A stretch of DNA of 64,000 nt from Marinicella sediminis. Lineage in GTDB: Bacteria > Pseudomonadota > Gammaproteobacteria > Xanthomonadales > Marinicellaceae. A program made the translations under genes and the position numbers. The notes under the pieces were generated by a model that was not told the DNA's origin, made no database searches, and saw only the letters and a list, made by a program, of their open reading frames with translations. Where the stretch lies: the NCBI RefSeq assembly GCF_002000055.1, contig NZ_MVBD01000003.1, positions 62,001 through 126,000 on the forward strand, read 5' to 3'. Below are positions 24,877-34,383 of this stretch, piece by piece. Position 1 is the stretch's first letter. Each line of letters begins with the position of its first letter.

Positions 24877-26349
24877 TTATTGGAAGATGTAACCCACAAT
24901 GGTGAGTACCACCGTATAGGGCAGTGCCATCCAGACCATCTGCATGTAACCCAGGCGAATGGCCGGAGCCAATGCAGATGTCAGTAAGAACAGGAATGCA
25001 GCCTGACCATTTGGAGTGGCTACACTGGGCAGATTGGTGCCGGTGTTGATGGCGATTGCCAGAGACTCGAAATGCTCTCTGGAGATATTACCGGCATCAA
25101 ACTGGGCTTTCACTTCGTTGATGTAGACCGTGGCAACAAACACGTTGTCACTGATGGCTGATAGAATACCGTTGGCCAGGAAGAAAGCCTTTGGCTGAGC
25201 TTCGATTGGCAAAGCCAATACCCAGTCGATGACTGGTGTGAACAGGTGCAGGTCATGAATCATACCAACAATCACAAAGAAGATACACAACAGGGAAACA
25301 AAGGGCAGTGATTCTTCAAAAGCGTGACCGATGCGGTGTTCCTCATTGATGCCGGTCAGTGCCGTGACCACCACCAGCAGAGACAGACCAATCAGGCCCA
25401 CTTCCATGATGTGTAAAGCCAGCCCAACAATCAGTAACAGGCCGCAAATGCCCTGTACGATCAGGCCATAGGTTTCACGCGGTGTGCGCTTTTCATCTTC
25501 TTCGGTGAGGTAGGTTTCCAGAATTTTGCGCACTCCGGAATCAAGCTTGCCGCCAAAACCAAATTTACCGGTCAGTTCAAGAACAATCACGGTGAGCAAA
25601 CCAGCAATCACCACCGGAAAGGTCACATGAGCCATTTCAGCAGCAAACTGCACAAAGGTCCAATCCATCTTTTCACTGATCAGCAGGTTCTGTGGCTCAC
25701 CCACTTGGGTGCACACGCCGCCCAGCGCGGTACCAACGGCACCATGCATCACCAGCGAACGCAGGAAAGCACGAAAGCCTTCCAGGGTGTCACCACCGAG
25801 TTGCTGTCGGTCTTTGATGTCATTGTCATCCAGGTCGATGTTCATGGTGGAGTGGACTTTTTCATAAACTCCATACAACGCCACAAATACTGTGATCAGT
25901 ACTGCCATCACAGTCAAAGCATCCAGGAAAGCAGACAGCACTGCGGCGGACAGTGAAAACATCAAAGACAACACAACTTTGTTTTTGACTTTCATCAGAA
26001 TTTTGCCAAATATGTAAATCAGCAAAGGCTTCATGAAATAAATGAAACTCACCATAAAGACCAGCAGCATGATGACGCCCAGGTTTTGCTGGATCTCATA
26101 CCATACCGTTTCCGGTGATGTCAGGCCGATGGCCAGTACCGCCAGTGCCAGCAAGCCCCCAGATTGCAAAGGGTAGCATTTAAGCGCCAATGCCAAAGTC
26201 ATGATAAACATCAGGATGAATGCCCAGCCCATGATGGTTTTACCCAACAGCAGGGTCAGCGGGTAGCAAGCAATCAGGAACGCCAGAATGGTGGTTTTGA
26301 ACCACCTGGGGCTGTTACCCAGGAATTCTGAATAAAAGGTATTAAGCAT
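24877..26349 (-). CDS. nhaB: Sodium/proton antiporter NhaB
   Basis: NhaB exchanges internal Na+ for external H+, helping salt and alkaline tolerance. The 490-residue protein begins SEFLGNSPRWFK, contains about a dozen membrane segments, and has the conserved FLDALTVMAVLI and GEPQNLLISEK segments. GGAG stands seven bases before the ATG. A perfect palindrome lies 34-47 bases upstream. The gene is alone on its transcript. Confidence 0.93.
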   Translation of the reverse strand: MLNTFYSEFLGNSPRWFKTTILAFLIACYPLTLLLGKTIMGWAFILMFIMTLALALKCYPLQSGGLLALAVLAIGLTSPETVWYEIQQNLGVIMLLVFMVSFIYFMKPLLIYIFGKILMKVKNKVVLSLMFSLSAAVLSAFLDALTVMAVLITVFVALYGVYEKVHSTMNIDLDDNDIKDRQQLGGDTLEGFRAFLRSLVMHGAVGTALGGVCTQVGEPQNLLISEKMDWTFVQFAAEMAHVTFPVVIAGLLTVIVLELTGKFGFGGKLDSGVRKILETYLTEEDEKRTPRETYGLIVQGICGLLLIVGLALHIMEVGLIGLSLLVVVTALTGINEEHRIGHAFEESLPFVSLLCIFFVIVGMIHDLHLFTPVIDWVLALPIEAQPKAFFLANGILSAISDNVFVATVYINEVKAQFDAGNISREHFESLAIAINTGTNLPSVATPNGQAAFLFLLTSALAPAIRLGYMQMVWMALPYTVVLTIVGYIFQ

Positions 26350-26382
26350 GTTTGCTCCAATTCTCGATAATCACAATTGAAC

Positions 26383-26396
26383 TGGTCAGCTGACCA
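26383..26396. promoter_or_regulatory. Perfect 14-base palindrome upstream of nhaB
   Basis: TGGTCAGCTGACCA is a perfect inverted repeat centred 41 bases before the nhaB start, near the place of a possible -35. It could be an operator. It is not a good match to FadR sites, which have a one-base spacer between the TGGTC halves. Confidence 0.45.
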
Positions 26397-26522
26397 CATT
26401 CAATCCAAAAAAATAATCGTTAGCTGTATGTATCACAGCAACGGCCAAAAAAACAAGCCACGCATTTTACCACGAGAAGACAAGCAGCATGAAAGAGTTG
26501 GTGGAGATTTTTACTGTATCGA

Positions 26523-26539
26523 CCCCCCAATTCAGGGGG
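26523..26539 (+). other. GC-rich hairpin in the leader of the FG-GAP gene
   Basis: CCCCC and GGGGG arms flank AATTCA about 60 bases before the ATG of the secreted FG-GAP-type gene. It may be an RNA leader structure, or a terminator remnant without T run. Nothing else in 26350-26596 was recognised besides the palindrome at 26383. Confidence 0.4.
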
Positions 26540-26596
26540 TTTGCCAACTGCTGGTCATTGTCTACACTGCAGGCATTATTAAATTTGGAGTAAGAA

Positions 26597-28645
26597 ATGA
26601 AAAGATTTGTGTTGTTGATGTTGAGTTTTCCGGTCTTTGCCCAGAATTGGTCATTGGTGAATGACATGGCTCCCGTTGAAGCTCAACAGTCAGACTATGG
26701 CGTGAATATGGTATTTGCCGGCGATTACCTGGTGGTCAGCTGGCCAAAGATTTTTGAGGAAGCACTGGCTCCCGGAGCCCAGCCCAGTGGCTGTGGCGAG
26801 ATCATCACTTATGAAAAAGTTAATGGCCAATACCAGAGTATCGCCAGCACCACAGCCGAAGACCTCACCGGATCGTGTGTCCCGGGAGATGGCTTTGGGT
26901 ATGGCCTGGCTTTTGACCAGGGCAGACTGGCCATCGGCATGCCGGCGGGAACTCGTGCGGGAATGAACCTGTCTGGTGGTGGCAGTGATGCTGATTCACG
27001 GGTGTTCATCACGCATTTTGAAAATGGTCAGTGGGTGTTGGATGAAACCTTGCAGGCCGATGATCTGGGTGGAGGTCGTGGAATGGGTTTTCAGCTGGTG
27101 ATGGAGGGTGATCTGTTGTTGGTTCATGCCCATGAATACGACAGTATTTTTGGTTTTTCTTTTGTAGTCAGTACCGGCGTCTATGTCTTTGAAGACAGCG
27201 GCAATGGATTCAATCAGACCCAGAAACTGACTGAAAACTTCCATTTGTTTGGCCAGGATTTTGACACCGAAAACGGCCAGATCGTGGTCGGAGCCTGGGG
27301 TGAACAAACCCTCACCGCACCAGGCCGGGTGTATGTCTATGAAAACCAGGGAGGTAACTGGCAGCTAGCTCAGACCATCAATGACAGCAGAAACTCAAAC
27401 CTGGGTAATCAGATTGAGATTGATGGTTCTTTGATGGCGGTTGGTGCTGTACAGGCGGGTGGCATCGGTTCGGTTGTGGTGTTTGAAAACAACAATGGCC
27501 AATGGCAGGAGCGACAGTTGATTCAGGCTGATGATGCTGATTTCAATGATCAGTTTGGCATTGCGGTACGCATCAGGGGTGATGATTTGCTGATTGGTGC
27601 CACTGGCGGTACTGACTCAGGCACAACTTCCGGCGCCAACGTTGGTGCAGTTTATCATTTTGTCAAACAGGTTGATGGCATGTTTATTCAACAACAGAAG
27701 CTGGAGTCGTTGGAATCCAACGAAGGCAATGACCAGTTTGCTGGCAATCTGATTTTCAATGAAACCGATTTGCTGGTCAATGAAACCAGTGGTGGTACCC
27801 TGGATGGCGCATCAACTGAATTTGCCCACTTCAGTCGGGCTGGTACCACCAATCCCCCTGTTCAGTCACAGGTAGATAACACCACATCAGGGGTGTGGAT
27901 GGCCGATGGGGTTGCCAACCAATCGATGAGTATTCAGATCCTCAATAACAACCAGGCATTGTTGTATGTGCGGGCCAATCATCAGGGTGAAGATCTGTGG
28001 TTATTGGGTTTGGGTCAATACAATGACAACCACATTGATGTCGCACATTTGTATACCACTTCAGGTGCCCGTTTTGGTGGGGCGTTTGATTCAGCTGATG
28101 TACAACTGCTTGAAGTGGGTACTGCCATCTTCAGCTTAACCGCCTGTGATACCGGTGATTTAATGTTTGACCTGGGCGCGATTGGTTCCGGCGAAATCAA
28201 GCTGGACAAAACCCATGAAATCAGTGGCAATGAGTGTGGTGTCAGCAACAAAAATCTGCCCAATGGAGTATCCGGTTCCTGGTTTGATCCGGGTCGGTCC
28301 GGAGAGGGTTTCACCGTTTACGTGTTCGAACAATCGGGTGTGCAACAGGCTGAAGTAACCTGGTATACCTATGATGAGACCGGTGCGCAGATGACTTTGC
28401 AGGGCGTTGGTCCGGTGGCCGATCAAACCATCAGTATTGATGCCATGAAAAGGGTCACAGGTGCTGAGTTTTTGAGCGGTATAGGTAGTGAGCAGACCAT
28501 GGGTTCATTGCAAATGAGTTGGGATGGCTGTCGTCTGGCAAGAATGGATTATGACCTGACCGCTGGTCAGCTTGGTCAGGGCGGTTCGGTGCTGTCGCAG
28601 ATCAATGACCTCAACAACACCAGTTGTGGCGACCTGGATGAGTAA
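26597..28645 (+). CDS. Secreted FG-GAP repeat protein with Gly-x-Trp domains
   Basis: 682 residues with a short signal peptide (MKRFVLLMLSFPVFA, cut before QNW). Residues 20-420 are made of about seven ~55-residue FG-GAP-like repeats (for example GSLMAVGAVQAGGIGSVVVF and DDLLIGATGGT), which suggests a beta-propeller like integrin alpha chains. The C-terminal part repeats a Gly-x-Trp domain seen in the larger secreted protein: GVWMADGVANQSMS near 432 and GSWFDPGRSGEGF near 559. GGAG stands before the start. No enzyme motif is visible; an adhesion or cell-surface role is an inference. Confidence 0.8.
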   Translation: MKRFVLLMLSFPVFAQNWSLVNDMAPVEAQQSDYGVNMVFAGDYLVVSWPKIFEEALAPGAQPSGCGEIITYEKVNGQYQSIASTTAEDLTGSCVPGDGFGYGLAFDQGRLAIGMPAGTRAGMNLSGGGSDADSRVFITHFENGQWVLDETLQADDLGGGRGMGFQLVMEGDLLLVHAHEYDSIFGFSFVVSTGVYVFEDSGNGFNQTQKLTENFHLFGQDFDTENGQIVVGAWGEQTLTAPGRVYVYENQGGNWQLAQTINDSRNSNLGNQIEIDGSLMAVGAVQAGGIGSVVVFENNNGQWQERQLIQADDADFNDQFGIAVRIRGDDLLIGATGGTDSGTTSGANVGAVYHFVKQVDGMFIQQQKLESLESNEGNDQFAGNLIFNETDLLVNETSGGTLDGASTEFAHFSRAGTTNPPVQSQVDNTTSGVWMADGVANQSMSIQILNNNQALLYVRANHQGEDLWLLGLGQYNDNHIDVAHLYTTSGARFGGAFDSADVQLLEVGTAIFSLTACDTGDLMFDLGAIGSGEIKLDKTHEISGNECGVSNKNLPNGVSGSWFDPGRSGEGFTVYVFEQSGVQQAEVTWYTYDETGAQMTLQGVGPVADQTISIDAMKRVTGAEFLSGIGSEQTMGSLQMSWDGCRLARMDYDLTAGQLGQGGSVLSQINDLNNTSCGDLDE

Positions 28646-28658
28646 TCAGCACATCTGT

Positions 28659-28729
28659 ACCTGAGCAGCCCTGCTCAGGTCTGATGAAGGGGGAACGGCC
28701 ATGTGGTATCGAATACCGGATGGCCGTTT
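28659..28729 (+). terminator. Double hairpin between convergent genes
   Basis: Two strong inverted repeats in tandem. The first, ACCTGAGCAG with CTGCTCAGGT, has a two-base loop. The second (28694-28729) pairs AACGGCCAT with ATGGCCGTT around an inner GGTAT/ATACC, and is followed by TTTT on the right. It ends the rightward gene and probably also the leftward kinase gene. Confidence 0.8.
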
Positions 28730-28734
28730 TGGTG

Positions 28735-31242
28735 TTACTGGTGTTGATCCTTCAGCAAAGCCAGGCGTTTGTTTGAGGCGGCCACCCTGGGATGGTTTTC
28801 GCCAAAAGTTTCAATCAATGCCGGGTTCGAATAAGCCAGTAACTCGGCAGCCTGGTCATATTCTTTGAGTGCAATTTTGATGGCTGCGTGGGCATCGGCC
28901 ATGATCACACACAGCGGGTGTTTGAGGGTCAATTGTTGCTCACAACGGGGACGGTGTTGACGGTACACCTCATCGGCCTGCTGGTATTTTTCCTGTTTGT
29001 GATAAATGACGGCCATATTGTGAGGAATGTTGATGGTGTTCATGTTGTCCTTTGAGTCAGAATTCAAAAATAAATCCTGGGTTTCGGCATACAAGGCCAG
29101 TGCTTCATCCCATTTTCCCACATTATCCAAAGCGCCACCGCGGATGTTCCTCAGGGTCAGGGTATACTGATGCATGGGACCAACATGTTCAATCATCAAT
29201 GGCAACAATTCAGCGGTCATTTCATCGGCTTTATCAAAAGCCCCGGCATACATGTGTGCAGTGGCCTGATTGATCCTTGCCAGCAGAGTAGACAAACTGT
29301 GGGGGCCGTAATTGGTGGTCATGCCTTCAACCAATTGCTGATACATCGCCAGGGCTTCATCCAATCGGTTCAGTTGTCTCAGGGTCAATGCTTGTTCCTG
29401 CAGTAAATCGAGGGTGATCGGATGGTTGCTGCCGTATTGTTTTTCAGCCTGGTTCAACAACCGCTCAAAGATACTCAAGGCCTGTTCCAGTTCCCCGAGA
29501 TCGCGGTGAATGTAACCGAGGTTTTTATCCACGTCCATTCGTTCCTGGAACGATAAATCGGCTTGTTTTTGTAATTGCTGCAGTACCGCAAGGGCCTCAT
29601 CGGTTTGACTGTTGATTGACAGGTAGGTGGCTTTTTCAAATAGAATCCGGTTATTGAACCGTTGTTTTTCCACGCTGTTCAGTGGCGCAGACTGAAGTTC
29701 AACTGACAGCTGATCAATGGCTTCCTGCAAAGCACTGAATTCGCTGTTACTGGTCAGACTGCTGAGTTGCCGGGTGGCCAGTTCAAAATACAGATCGTTG
29801 GTATCAGTCAATCGCTCCAGGCCTTTGTTGTATTGGCTGATGGCTGAGGGGTACAGCTCAATGGCATCAAACACATTGCCCAACACCAGACGAATCTGTG
29901 CTTCCACATCGGCTTCTTCAGCAAGGTCCTGAGCAACGCTGTACTGGGCCCCTTCAATGACCTGTTTAACCGTGATGCGTTCACCCAGGTTATGGGTGGG
30001 GTCGGCATTCACAAACAAGTCGTTGATGAACCTGACCACCTGTCTGTTGGACTCGGCTTTTTGGTCGGCCAGGGCTCGTGCCTGTTGTTCTTTGAGGGCA
30101 AATGACACGGCGAAAACCAGTCCTGTGACCAAGCCGATGAAGGCCAGTGCAGCACCGGTCATCAGGGCTTTGTGTTTGCGAGCCGCCAGTTTCAACCAAT
30201 ACCATTGTGACAATTGTTGTGAGCGAATTGGTTCGCCTTTTAACCAGGCTTGCAGATCTGTGGCAAAACCCAAAGCGGTCTGGAAGCGCTGGTCGGGCTT
30301 TTTCTCGATGGCATGATGTATCACCGCCGCCAGCGATGGATCTATGCCTGGCAGACAACGGGTGATCTTTTTGGGTGGTTCGTTGAGGATCACATTAATG
30401 GCAGAAAAAAACCGGCTGGCATCCACCTGATAAGGCAGTTGTCCACAGATCAGTTCATACAGGACCACACCGGCGGCATAAATGTCGCTGCGTGAGTCCA
30501 GGTCACCACCAGCGGTGATCTGTTCAGGACTCATATAGGCCAGGGTTCCCACGATTTCCCCGGTCTGGGTAAGCTGTGTCATGGCCCTGGTGGCATCGGC
30601 ATCCAGGGTGGCAATGCCAAAATCCAGCAGTTTGGCCACACCATGAGCATCGACGATGATGTTTTCGGGTTTGATGTCGCGATGAATGACACTTTTCTGG
30701 TGTGCATACTGGATTGCCTGAAGGATGGGCAGAAACAATTCAACCCGCTGCCCGGCGGGTAAAGCTTGTTCTGTCACATACACATCAATGGTCTGACCGG
30801 CGATGTACTCCAGTACCAGGTAAGGCAGGCAGCCTTGAGCGGTGTTGTATTCACCCACGTCAATGACCTTGGCGATGTGTGGATGGTCCAGCCGGGCAAG
30901 CAACCTGGCCTCGTGCTTGAAACGGGTGATTTGCTCATTGGTTAACCAGATATTAGGGGTTTTGATGGCCACAGCCTGGCCCTGTTTATTGTGCGCGTGC
31001 CACACACTGCCATTGGCCCCTGAGCCAATCATGCGACTGATCTGGTAGCCCGGAATGTCTGGCAGTATTTGTTGATGAGGTGTTTCTGCAGCTTGCTGAT
31101 CTATCATTTCAAGCCAGTGTGTATGGTCTGGGAACTGATTTTTAAAAGCTGCCACCAGGGCGGCTTTTTCGTGATCTGCGGCTGCAGCAATGGTGTTGAG
31201 TTGGGCAAAGGCTTGTTGGTTGTTCTGATTATTGTCTGGCAT
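28735..31242 (-). CDS. Membrane serine/threonine protein kinase with C-terminal TPR repeats
   Basis: 835 residues. An N-terminal ~60-residue segment precedes a Hanks-type kinase domain (about 66-330) with the glycine loop GSGANGSV, catalytic lysine in AIKTP, catalytic loop HRDIKPENI, DFG in LLDFGIA and the APE-like SPEQI. One membrane helix follows at about 360-382, then a long extracytoplasmic tail of tetratricopeptide repeats (for example EALAVLQQLQKQ, EALALYAETQDLF and QADEVYRQHRP). All kinase residues look intact. It probably senses an outer signal through the TPRs. Its start is 10 bases from the start of the divergent exporter gene. Confidence 0.92.
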   Translation of the reverse strand: MPDNNQNNQQAFAQLNTIAAAADHEKAALVAAFKNQFPDHTHWLEMIDQQAAETPHQQILPDIPGYQISRMIGSGANGSVWHAHNKQGQAVAIKTPNIWLTNEQITRFKHEARLLARLDHPHIAKVIDVGEYNTAQGCLPYLVLEYIAGQTIDVYVTEQALPAGQRVELFLPILQAIQYAHQKSVIHRDIKPENIIVDAHGVAKLLDFGIATLDADATRAMTQLTQTGEIVGTLAYMSPEQITAGGDLDSRSDIYAAGVVLYELICGQLPYQVDASRFFSAINVILNEPPKKITRCLPGIDPSLAAVIHHAIEKKPDQRFQTALGFATDLQAWLKGEPIRSQQLSQWYWLKLAARKHKALMTGAALAFIGLVTGLVFAVSFALKEQQARALADQKAESNRQVVRFINDLFVNADPTHNLGERITVKQVIEGAQYSVAQDLAEEADVEAQIRLVLGNVFDAIELYPSAISQYNKGLERLTDTNDLYFELATRQLSSLTSNSEFSALQEAIDQLSVELQSAPLNSVEKQRFNNRILFEKATYLSINSQTDEALAVLQQLQKQADLSFQERMDVDKNLGYIHRDLGELEQALSIFERLLNQAEKQYGSNHPITLDLLQEQALTLRQLNRLDEALAMYQQLVEGMTTNYGPHSLSTLLARINQATAHMYAGAFDKADEMTAELLPLMIEHVGPMHQYTLTLRNIRGGALDNVGKWDEALALYAETQDLFLNSDSKDNMNTINIPHNMAVIYHKQEKYQQADEVYRQHRPRCEQQLTLKHPLCVIMADAHAAIKIALKEYDQAAELLAYSNPALIETFGENHPRVAASNKRLALLKDQHQ

Positions 31243-31252
31243 GGGTTAAAAT

Positions 31253-32257
31253 ATGCTGATGCTTATTTCTGTAAAGGACTTCCCGGGTATATTGTTGACG
31301 GTCTTATTGGCCCTGGTGGCCCTGTGGCTTGCCAAATATGTTAGCTTAAGCGTAACCCTGATTGCAATCATTCTGGGTTTCGTGATCGGTAATCTGTGGC
31401 GTTTACCCGAAGGACTCCGGGATGGCGTCAGCTGGACTGAATGTCATGTGTTATCAATGGCAGTGGCTTTACTTGGTGCGCAACTCAATGTGCTGGTACT
31501 TGCTCAGTTAAGTGGTTTTTCAGCTTTGCTGGTTACCGGTGGTTTGTTGGTGACTTTTGTGGTCACCTGGCTGTTGGCCAAGCCATTGGGTGTAGACCGT
31601 TCCACCGCAAGTTTACTGGCCAGCGGACAAGGTATTTGTGGAACCGCAGCGGTAATGGCCAGTCAGAAAGTGGTTCAGGCACCAGCTGCCCAGGCGGCAC
31701 TGGTGGTGGCCTGGGTAAATTTTCTTGGATTCGCTGGCATTTTTCTGTTGCCAGCATTGCTCGGAGGATGGTTCAACGGAAATGACCAGCTGGCAGGGCA
31801 CCTGATCGGCAACACCTTACAATCCATGGGTCATGTGGTGGCTGCTGGTTTTACCCTGAGTGACGACACCGGTCAGCTGGCTGTGCTGATCAAAATGGGC
31901 CGTATACTGATGTTGATTCCGGTGCTGTTGCTGTTGATTTTCTGGCAATCGAGGGTGATCACAGCCAATGTACAGGAACCGGTTGAACAGCCTTCATATT
32001 GGCGGTTGGTGCCATGGTTTATCTGGGTATTTTTGTTGCTCACTTTGGCCTCATCAATGGGCTGGTTAGGCGCTCAGGTGCAGGCGGTCACTGAACAGCT
32101 CAGCGACTTCCTGTTCGTCATGGCAATGGTGGCCATAGGTCTGGGTATTCGGCTGAAAACGATTGGCGCCAATGGAGCGCCGCTGATGTTACTGGGTGGG
32201 GTGGTTTTTGTGGTGCAGATTGCCTTCAGTCTGATGTTATTGGTTTATCTGCAATGA
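31253..32257 (+). CDS. YeiH/UPF0324-family putative sulfate exporter
   Basis: A 334-residue membrane protein with about ten helices. The family motif GQGICGTAAVMASQKV lies near residue 120, with RDGVSWTECHVLSMAVALLGAQ before it and VALGLGIRLKTIGANG-like residues near the end (here VAIGLGIRLKTIGANG). The family is annotated as putative sulfate exporters, but substrates are poorly known. Its ATG is either 31253 or 31259. It overlaps the convergent MOSC gene by 21 bases at its 3' end. Confidence 0.85.
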   Translation: MLMLISVKDFPGILLTVLLALVALWLAKYVSLSVTLIAIILGFVIGNLWRLPEGLRDGVSWTECHVLSMAVALLGAQLNVLVLAQLSGFSALLVTGGLLVTFVVTWLLAKPLGVDRSTASLLASGQGICGTAAVMASQKVVQAPAAQAALVVAWVNFLGFAGIFLLPALLGGWFNGNDQLAGHLIGNTLQSMGHVVAAGFTLSDDTGQLAVLIKMGRILMLIPVLLLLIFWQSRVITANVQEPVEQPSYWRLVPWFIWVFLLLTLASSMGWLGAQVQAVTEQLSDFLFVMAMVAIGLGIRLKTIGANGAPLMLLGGVVFVVQIAFSLMLLVYLQ

Positions 32258-33043
32258 CTGGCCCACCTGTAAAGACACCTTTTGTTGTTTGATTCTGGGG
32301 ATGGCGTTCATCCCAAATACCGCCTTACCCTGGTGAGCAAATTGTGATTTCAGGGTCTTCAGCACCTCACTGCCTGTTTGCACGCCACTGCTTTGTTCCA
32401 CCCCGGTCATTACACACCGTCCACAAGGTTTTACCAGGTCCAGCGTCAGGTCAGCTTGGCTCAATTGAAGCCAGTTGTTTTCTGCCCAGGCTGCTGCTTC
32501 AGTACGAAGCACCACATTGGGACGGAACCGACTCATGTTGACTGCAGTTGAAAGTTGTTGGTTCAATGTGTGCAGGGAAGCTTCATGGGTGACCAAAATG
32601 GGATAACCGTCAGCAAATGCCACCTGTTCTGCAGCCTGGGCATAATCCGGATCGATCAAGCGCTGGCTGTATTGCCCAAAGCGAACCAATCTGACATCAT
32701 TTTGCAGGTATTGACTGAGCCATTGATTGACCTCTGCATCACTGAGACTGGCTAACAAATGGTCATTCCATACCTGGACTTTGGTGGCCTCAGATGAGTC
32801 ATTGGGCACTTCGATGGCTGACATGCCTGGTGCATTGAGCAACAATGTGCCACCATTCAGTTGGGGTTGAATCAAAGCCATCGAAGGGTGTTTTCTCTGG
32901 CTCATAAACAAACCATTGGAATCTACCAGCATCCATTGCCGGTCGGCACTCAATCCCAGTGAGGTGACCTCAGCCTGCTCATGGCTCAGGGCACCGCAGG
33001 ACTTAATCGGATAACTGAGCAGTTGAGTGATTTCAGCTTGCAT
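32237..33043 (-). CDS. MOSC domain protein, YcbX/MOSC_N type
   Basis: 268 residues. An N-terminal MOSC_N beta-barrel ([21 protein letters not shown]) is followed by a MOSC domain with [10 protein letters not shown] and the catalytic cysteine region [11 protein letters not shown]. Proteins of this type bind the molybdenum cofactor and act in reductions such as N-hydroxylamino detoxification. The typical YcbX C-terminal 2Fe-2S ferredoxin part is missing, so it needs a partner for electrons. The start at 33043 overlaps queC by 11 bases, so it belongs to the pal-cpoB-que run; the longer start (33127) would lie inside queC. Confidence 0.85.
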   Translation of the reverse strand: MQAEITQLLSYPIKSCGALSHEQAEVTSLGLSADRQWMLVDSNGLFMSQRKHPSMALIQPQLNGGTLLLNAPGMSAIEVPNDSSEATKVQVWNDHLLASLSDAEVNQWLSQYLQNDVRLVRFGQYSQRLIDPDYAQAAEQVAFADGYPILVTHEASLHTLNQQLSTAVNMSRFRPNVVLRTEAAAWAENNWLQLSQADLTLDLVKPCGRCVMTGVEQSSGVQTGSEVLKTLKSQFAHQGKAVFGMNAIPRIKQQKVSLQVGQSLQINQ

Positions 33044-33713
33044 AACGGGTGGGGTCAGCAATTCCGGCCTGGGCAAAGCCCTCCCGGCGATAATGACATG
33101 AATCACATTGCCCGCAGGCTGCACCATGCTGATCGGCGTTGTAACAGCTGATGGTCAGGCTGTAATCAAAGCCCAGCGCATGGCCCAATTCGATGATCTG
33201 GGCTTTGTTTAAATCAATCAAAGGGGTGATGATTTTCAATCTCTGGCCTTCAACGCCGGCTTTGGTGGCCAGGTTAGCCATGTGTTCAAAAGACGCAATG
33301 TACTCGGCTCGGCAATCCGGGTAACCCGAATAGTCAACCGCGGTAACGCCAATAAAAATGGCCTCGGCACCCACCACTTCAGCATAAGCCAGTGCAGTGG
33401 ACAGAAAAATGGTGTTTCTGGCTGGCACATAGGTCACCGGAATGTCTGCTGCTTCGGCATCATAATCGGGGACTTCGATGTCGGGGTCTGTCAGTGCTGA
33501 ACCACCGATGGCTGTGAGGTTGATGCGCACCACTTTGTGTGGATGGTCAGAGAGCACTTCGGCGATGTTTTTCGATGCCCGTAGTTCAGCCCGGTGGCGC
33601 TGTCCATAGTCGATTGATAAAGTGTAACAGTCGTAGCCATGATCTTTGGCCACCGCCAGACAGGTCGATGAGTCAAGACCGCCTGAGAGTAACACCACAC
33701 ATTTTTTATTCAT
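33033..33713 (-). CDS. queC: 7-cyano-7-deazaguanine synthase QueC
   Basis: Makes preQ0 from 7-carboxy-7-deazaguanine with ATP and ammonia, for queuosine in tRNA. The 226-residue protein begins [15 protein letters not shown] (PP-loop) and ends with the zinc ligands CYN ... [14 protein letters not shown]. The start at 33713 has a very good GAGGAGG ribosome site that overlaps the end of queE. Confidence 0.96.
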   Translation of the reverse strand: MNKKCVVLLSGGLDSSTCLAVAKDHGYDCYTLSIDYGQRHRAELRASKNIAEVLSDHPHKVVRINLTAIGGSALTDPDIEVPDYDAEAADIPVTYVPARNTIFLSTALAYAEVVGAEAIFIGVTAVDYSGYPDCRAEYIASFEHMANLATKAGVEGQRLKIITPLIDLNKAQIIELGHALGFDYSLTISCYNADQHGAACGQCDSCHYRREGFAQAGIADPTRYAS

Positions 33714-33726
33714 GAAACTGGCCTCC

Positions 33727-34383
33727 TCAAGTTCCCGGGGTATCGCCCCACAGGTGTTTGTGCAATTGAATTTGAAAGCGCACCGGTAGCTGATCCCTGA
33801 GGATCCAGTCCGCCAATACCTTGGGTGGCAACACATCAGCCACTGGTGACATCAGTACCTGGCATTGCTGAGCCAGATGATGCTCATTGATGATGTCTCT
33901 GGCCCATTGGTAGTCCACCTCATCGGCGATCACGAATTTAACCTGGTCATGACCGGTCAGCAGGGCCAGGTTGGTATACAGGTTTTTATTGACTTCACCA
34001 GAACCAGGGGCTTTCAGGTCAACCACTTTGTGGACCGCGGGATTGACGTCGGCCACACTGATGGAACCAGCGGTTTCCAGGCTCACTGTGTAGCCGGCAG
34101 CAACCAGTTCATCCATCAATGGCAGTACCCTTTTTTGAGCCAGTGGTTCGCCTCCAGTGACACACACATAGGGCGTGTTGTGTTTTTTTACCTCATTGAT
34201 GATTTCATCAAAATCCATCCACTGTCCGCCAAAAAAAGCATATTCGGTGTCACACCAAGTGCAGCGCAATGGACAACCGGTCAGGCGTACAAAAACTGTG
34301 GGCAGACCCACAAAGTGACTTTCACCCTGCAGCGAATGGAAGATCTCAAAGATCTTCAGCTGTCGGTCGCGGTTGGTTTTCAT
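33727..34383 (-). CDS. queE: 7-carboxy-7-deazaguanine synthase QueE
   Basis: A radical SAM enzyme that forms 7-carboxy-7-deazaguanine. The 218-residue protein has FHSLQGES, the cluster motif CPLRCTWCD (CxxxCxxC), and CVTGGEPL. Its ATG overlaps the cpoB stop as ATGA. The order cpoB-queE-queC is common in Gammaproteobacteria. Confidence 0.95.
   Translation of the reverse strand: MKTNRDRQLKIFEIFHSLQGESHFVGLPTVFVRLTGCPLRCTWCDTEYAFFGGQWMDFDEIINEVKKHNTPYVCVTGGEPLAQKRVLPLMDELVAAGYTVSLETAGSISVADVNPAVHKVVDLKAPGSGEVNKNLYTNLALLTGHDQVKFVIADEVDYQWARDIINEHHLAQQCQVLMSPVADVLPPKVLADWILRDQLPVRFQIQLHKHLWGDTPGT

Noticed and set aside
26383-26396. FadR-type operator near nhaB
   Set aside because: The halves TGGTC and GACCA are separated by four bases, while FadR sites have a one-base spacer.
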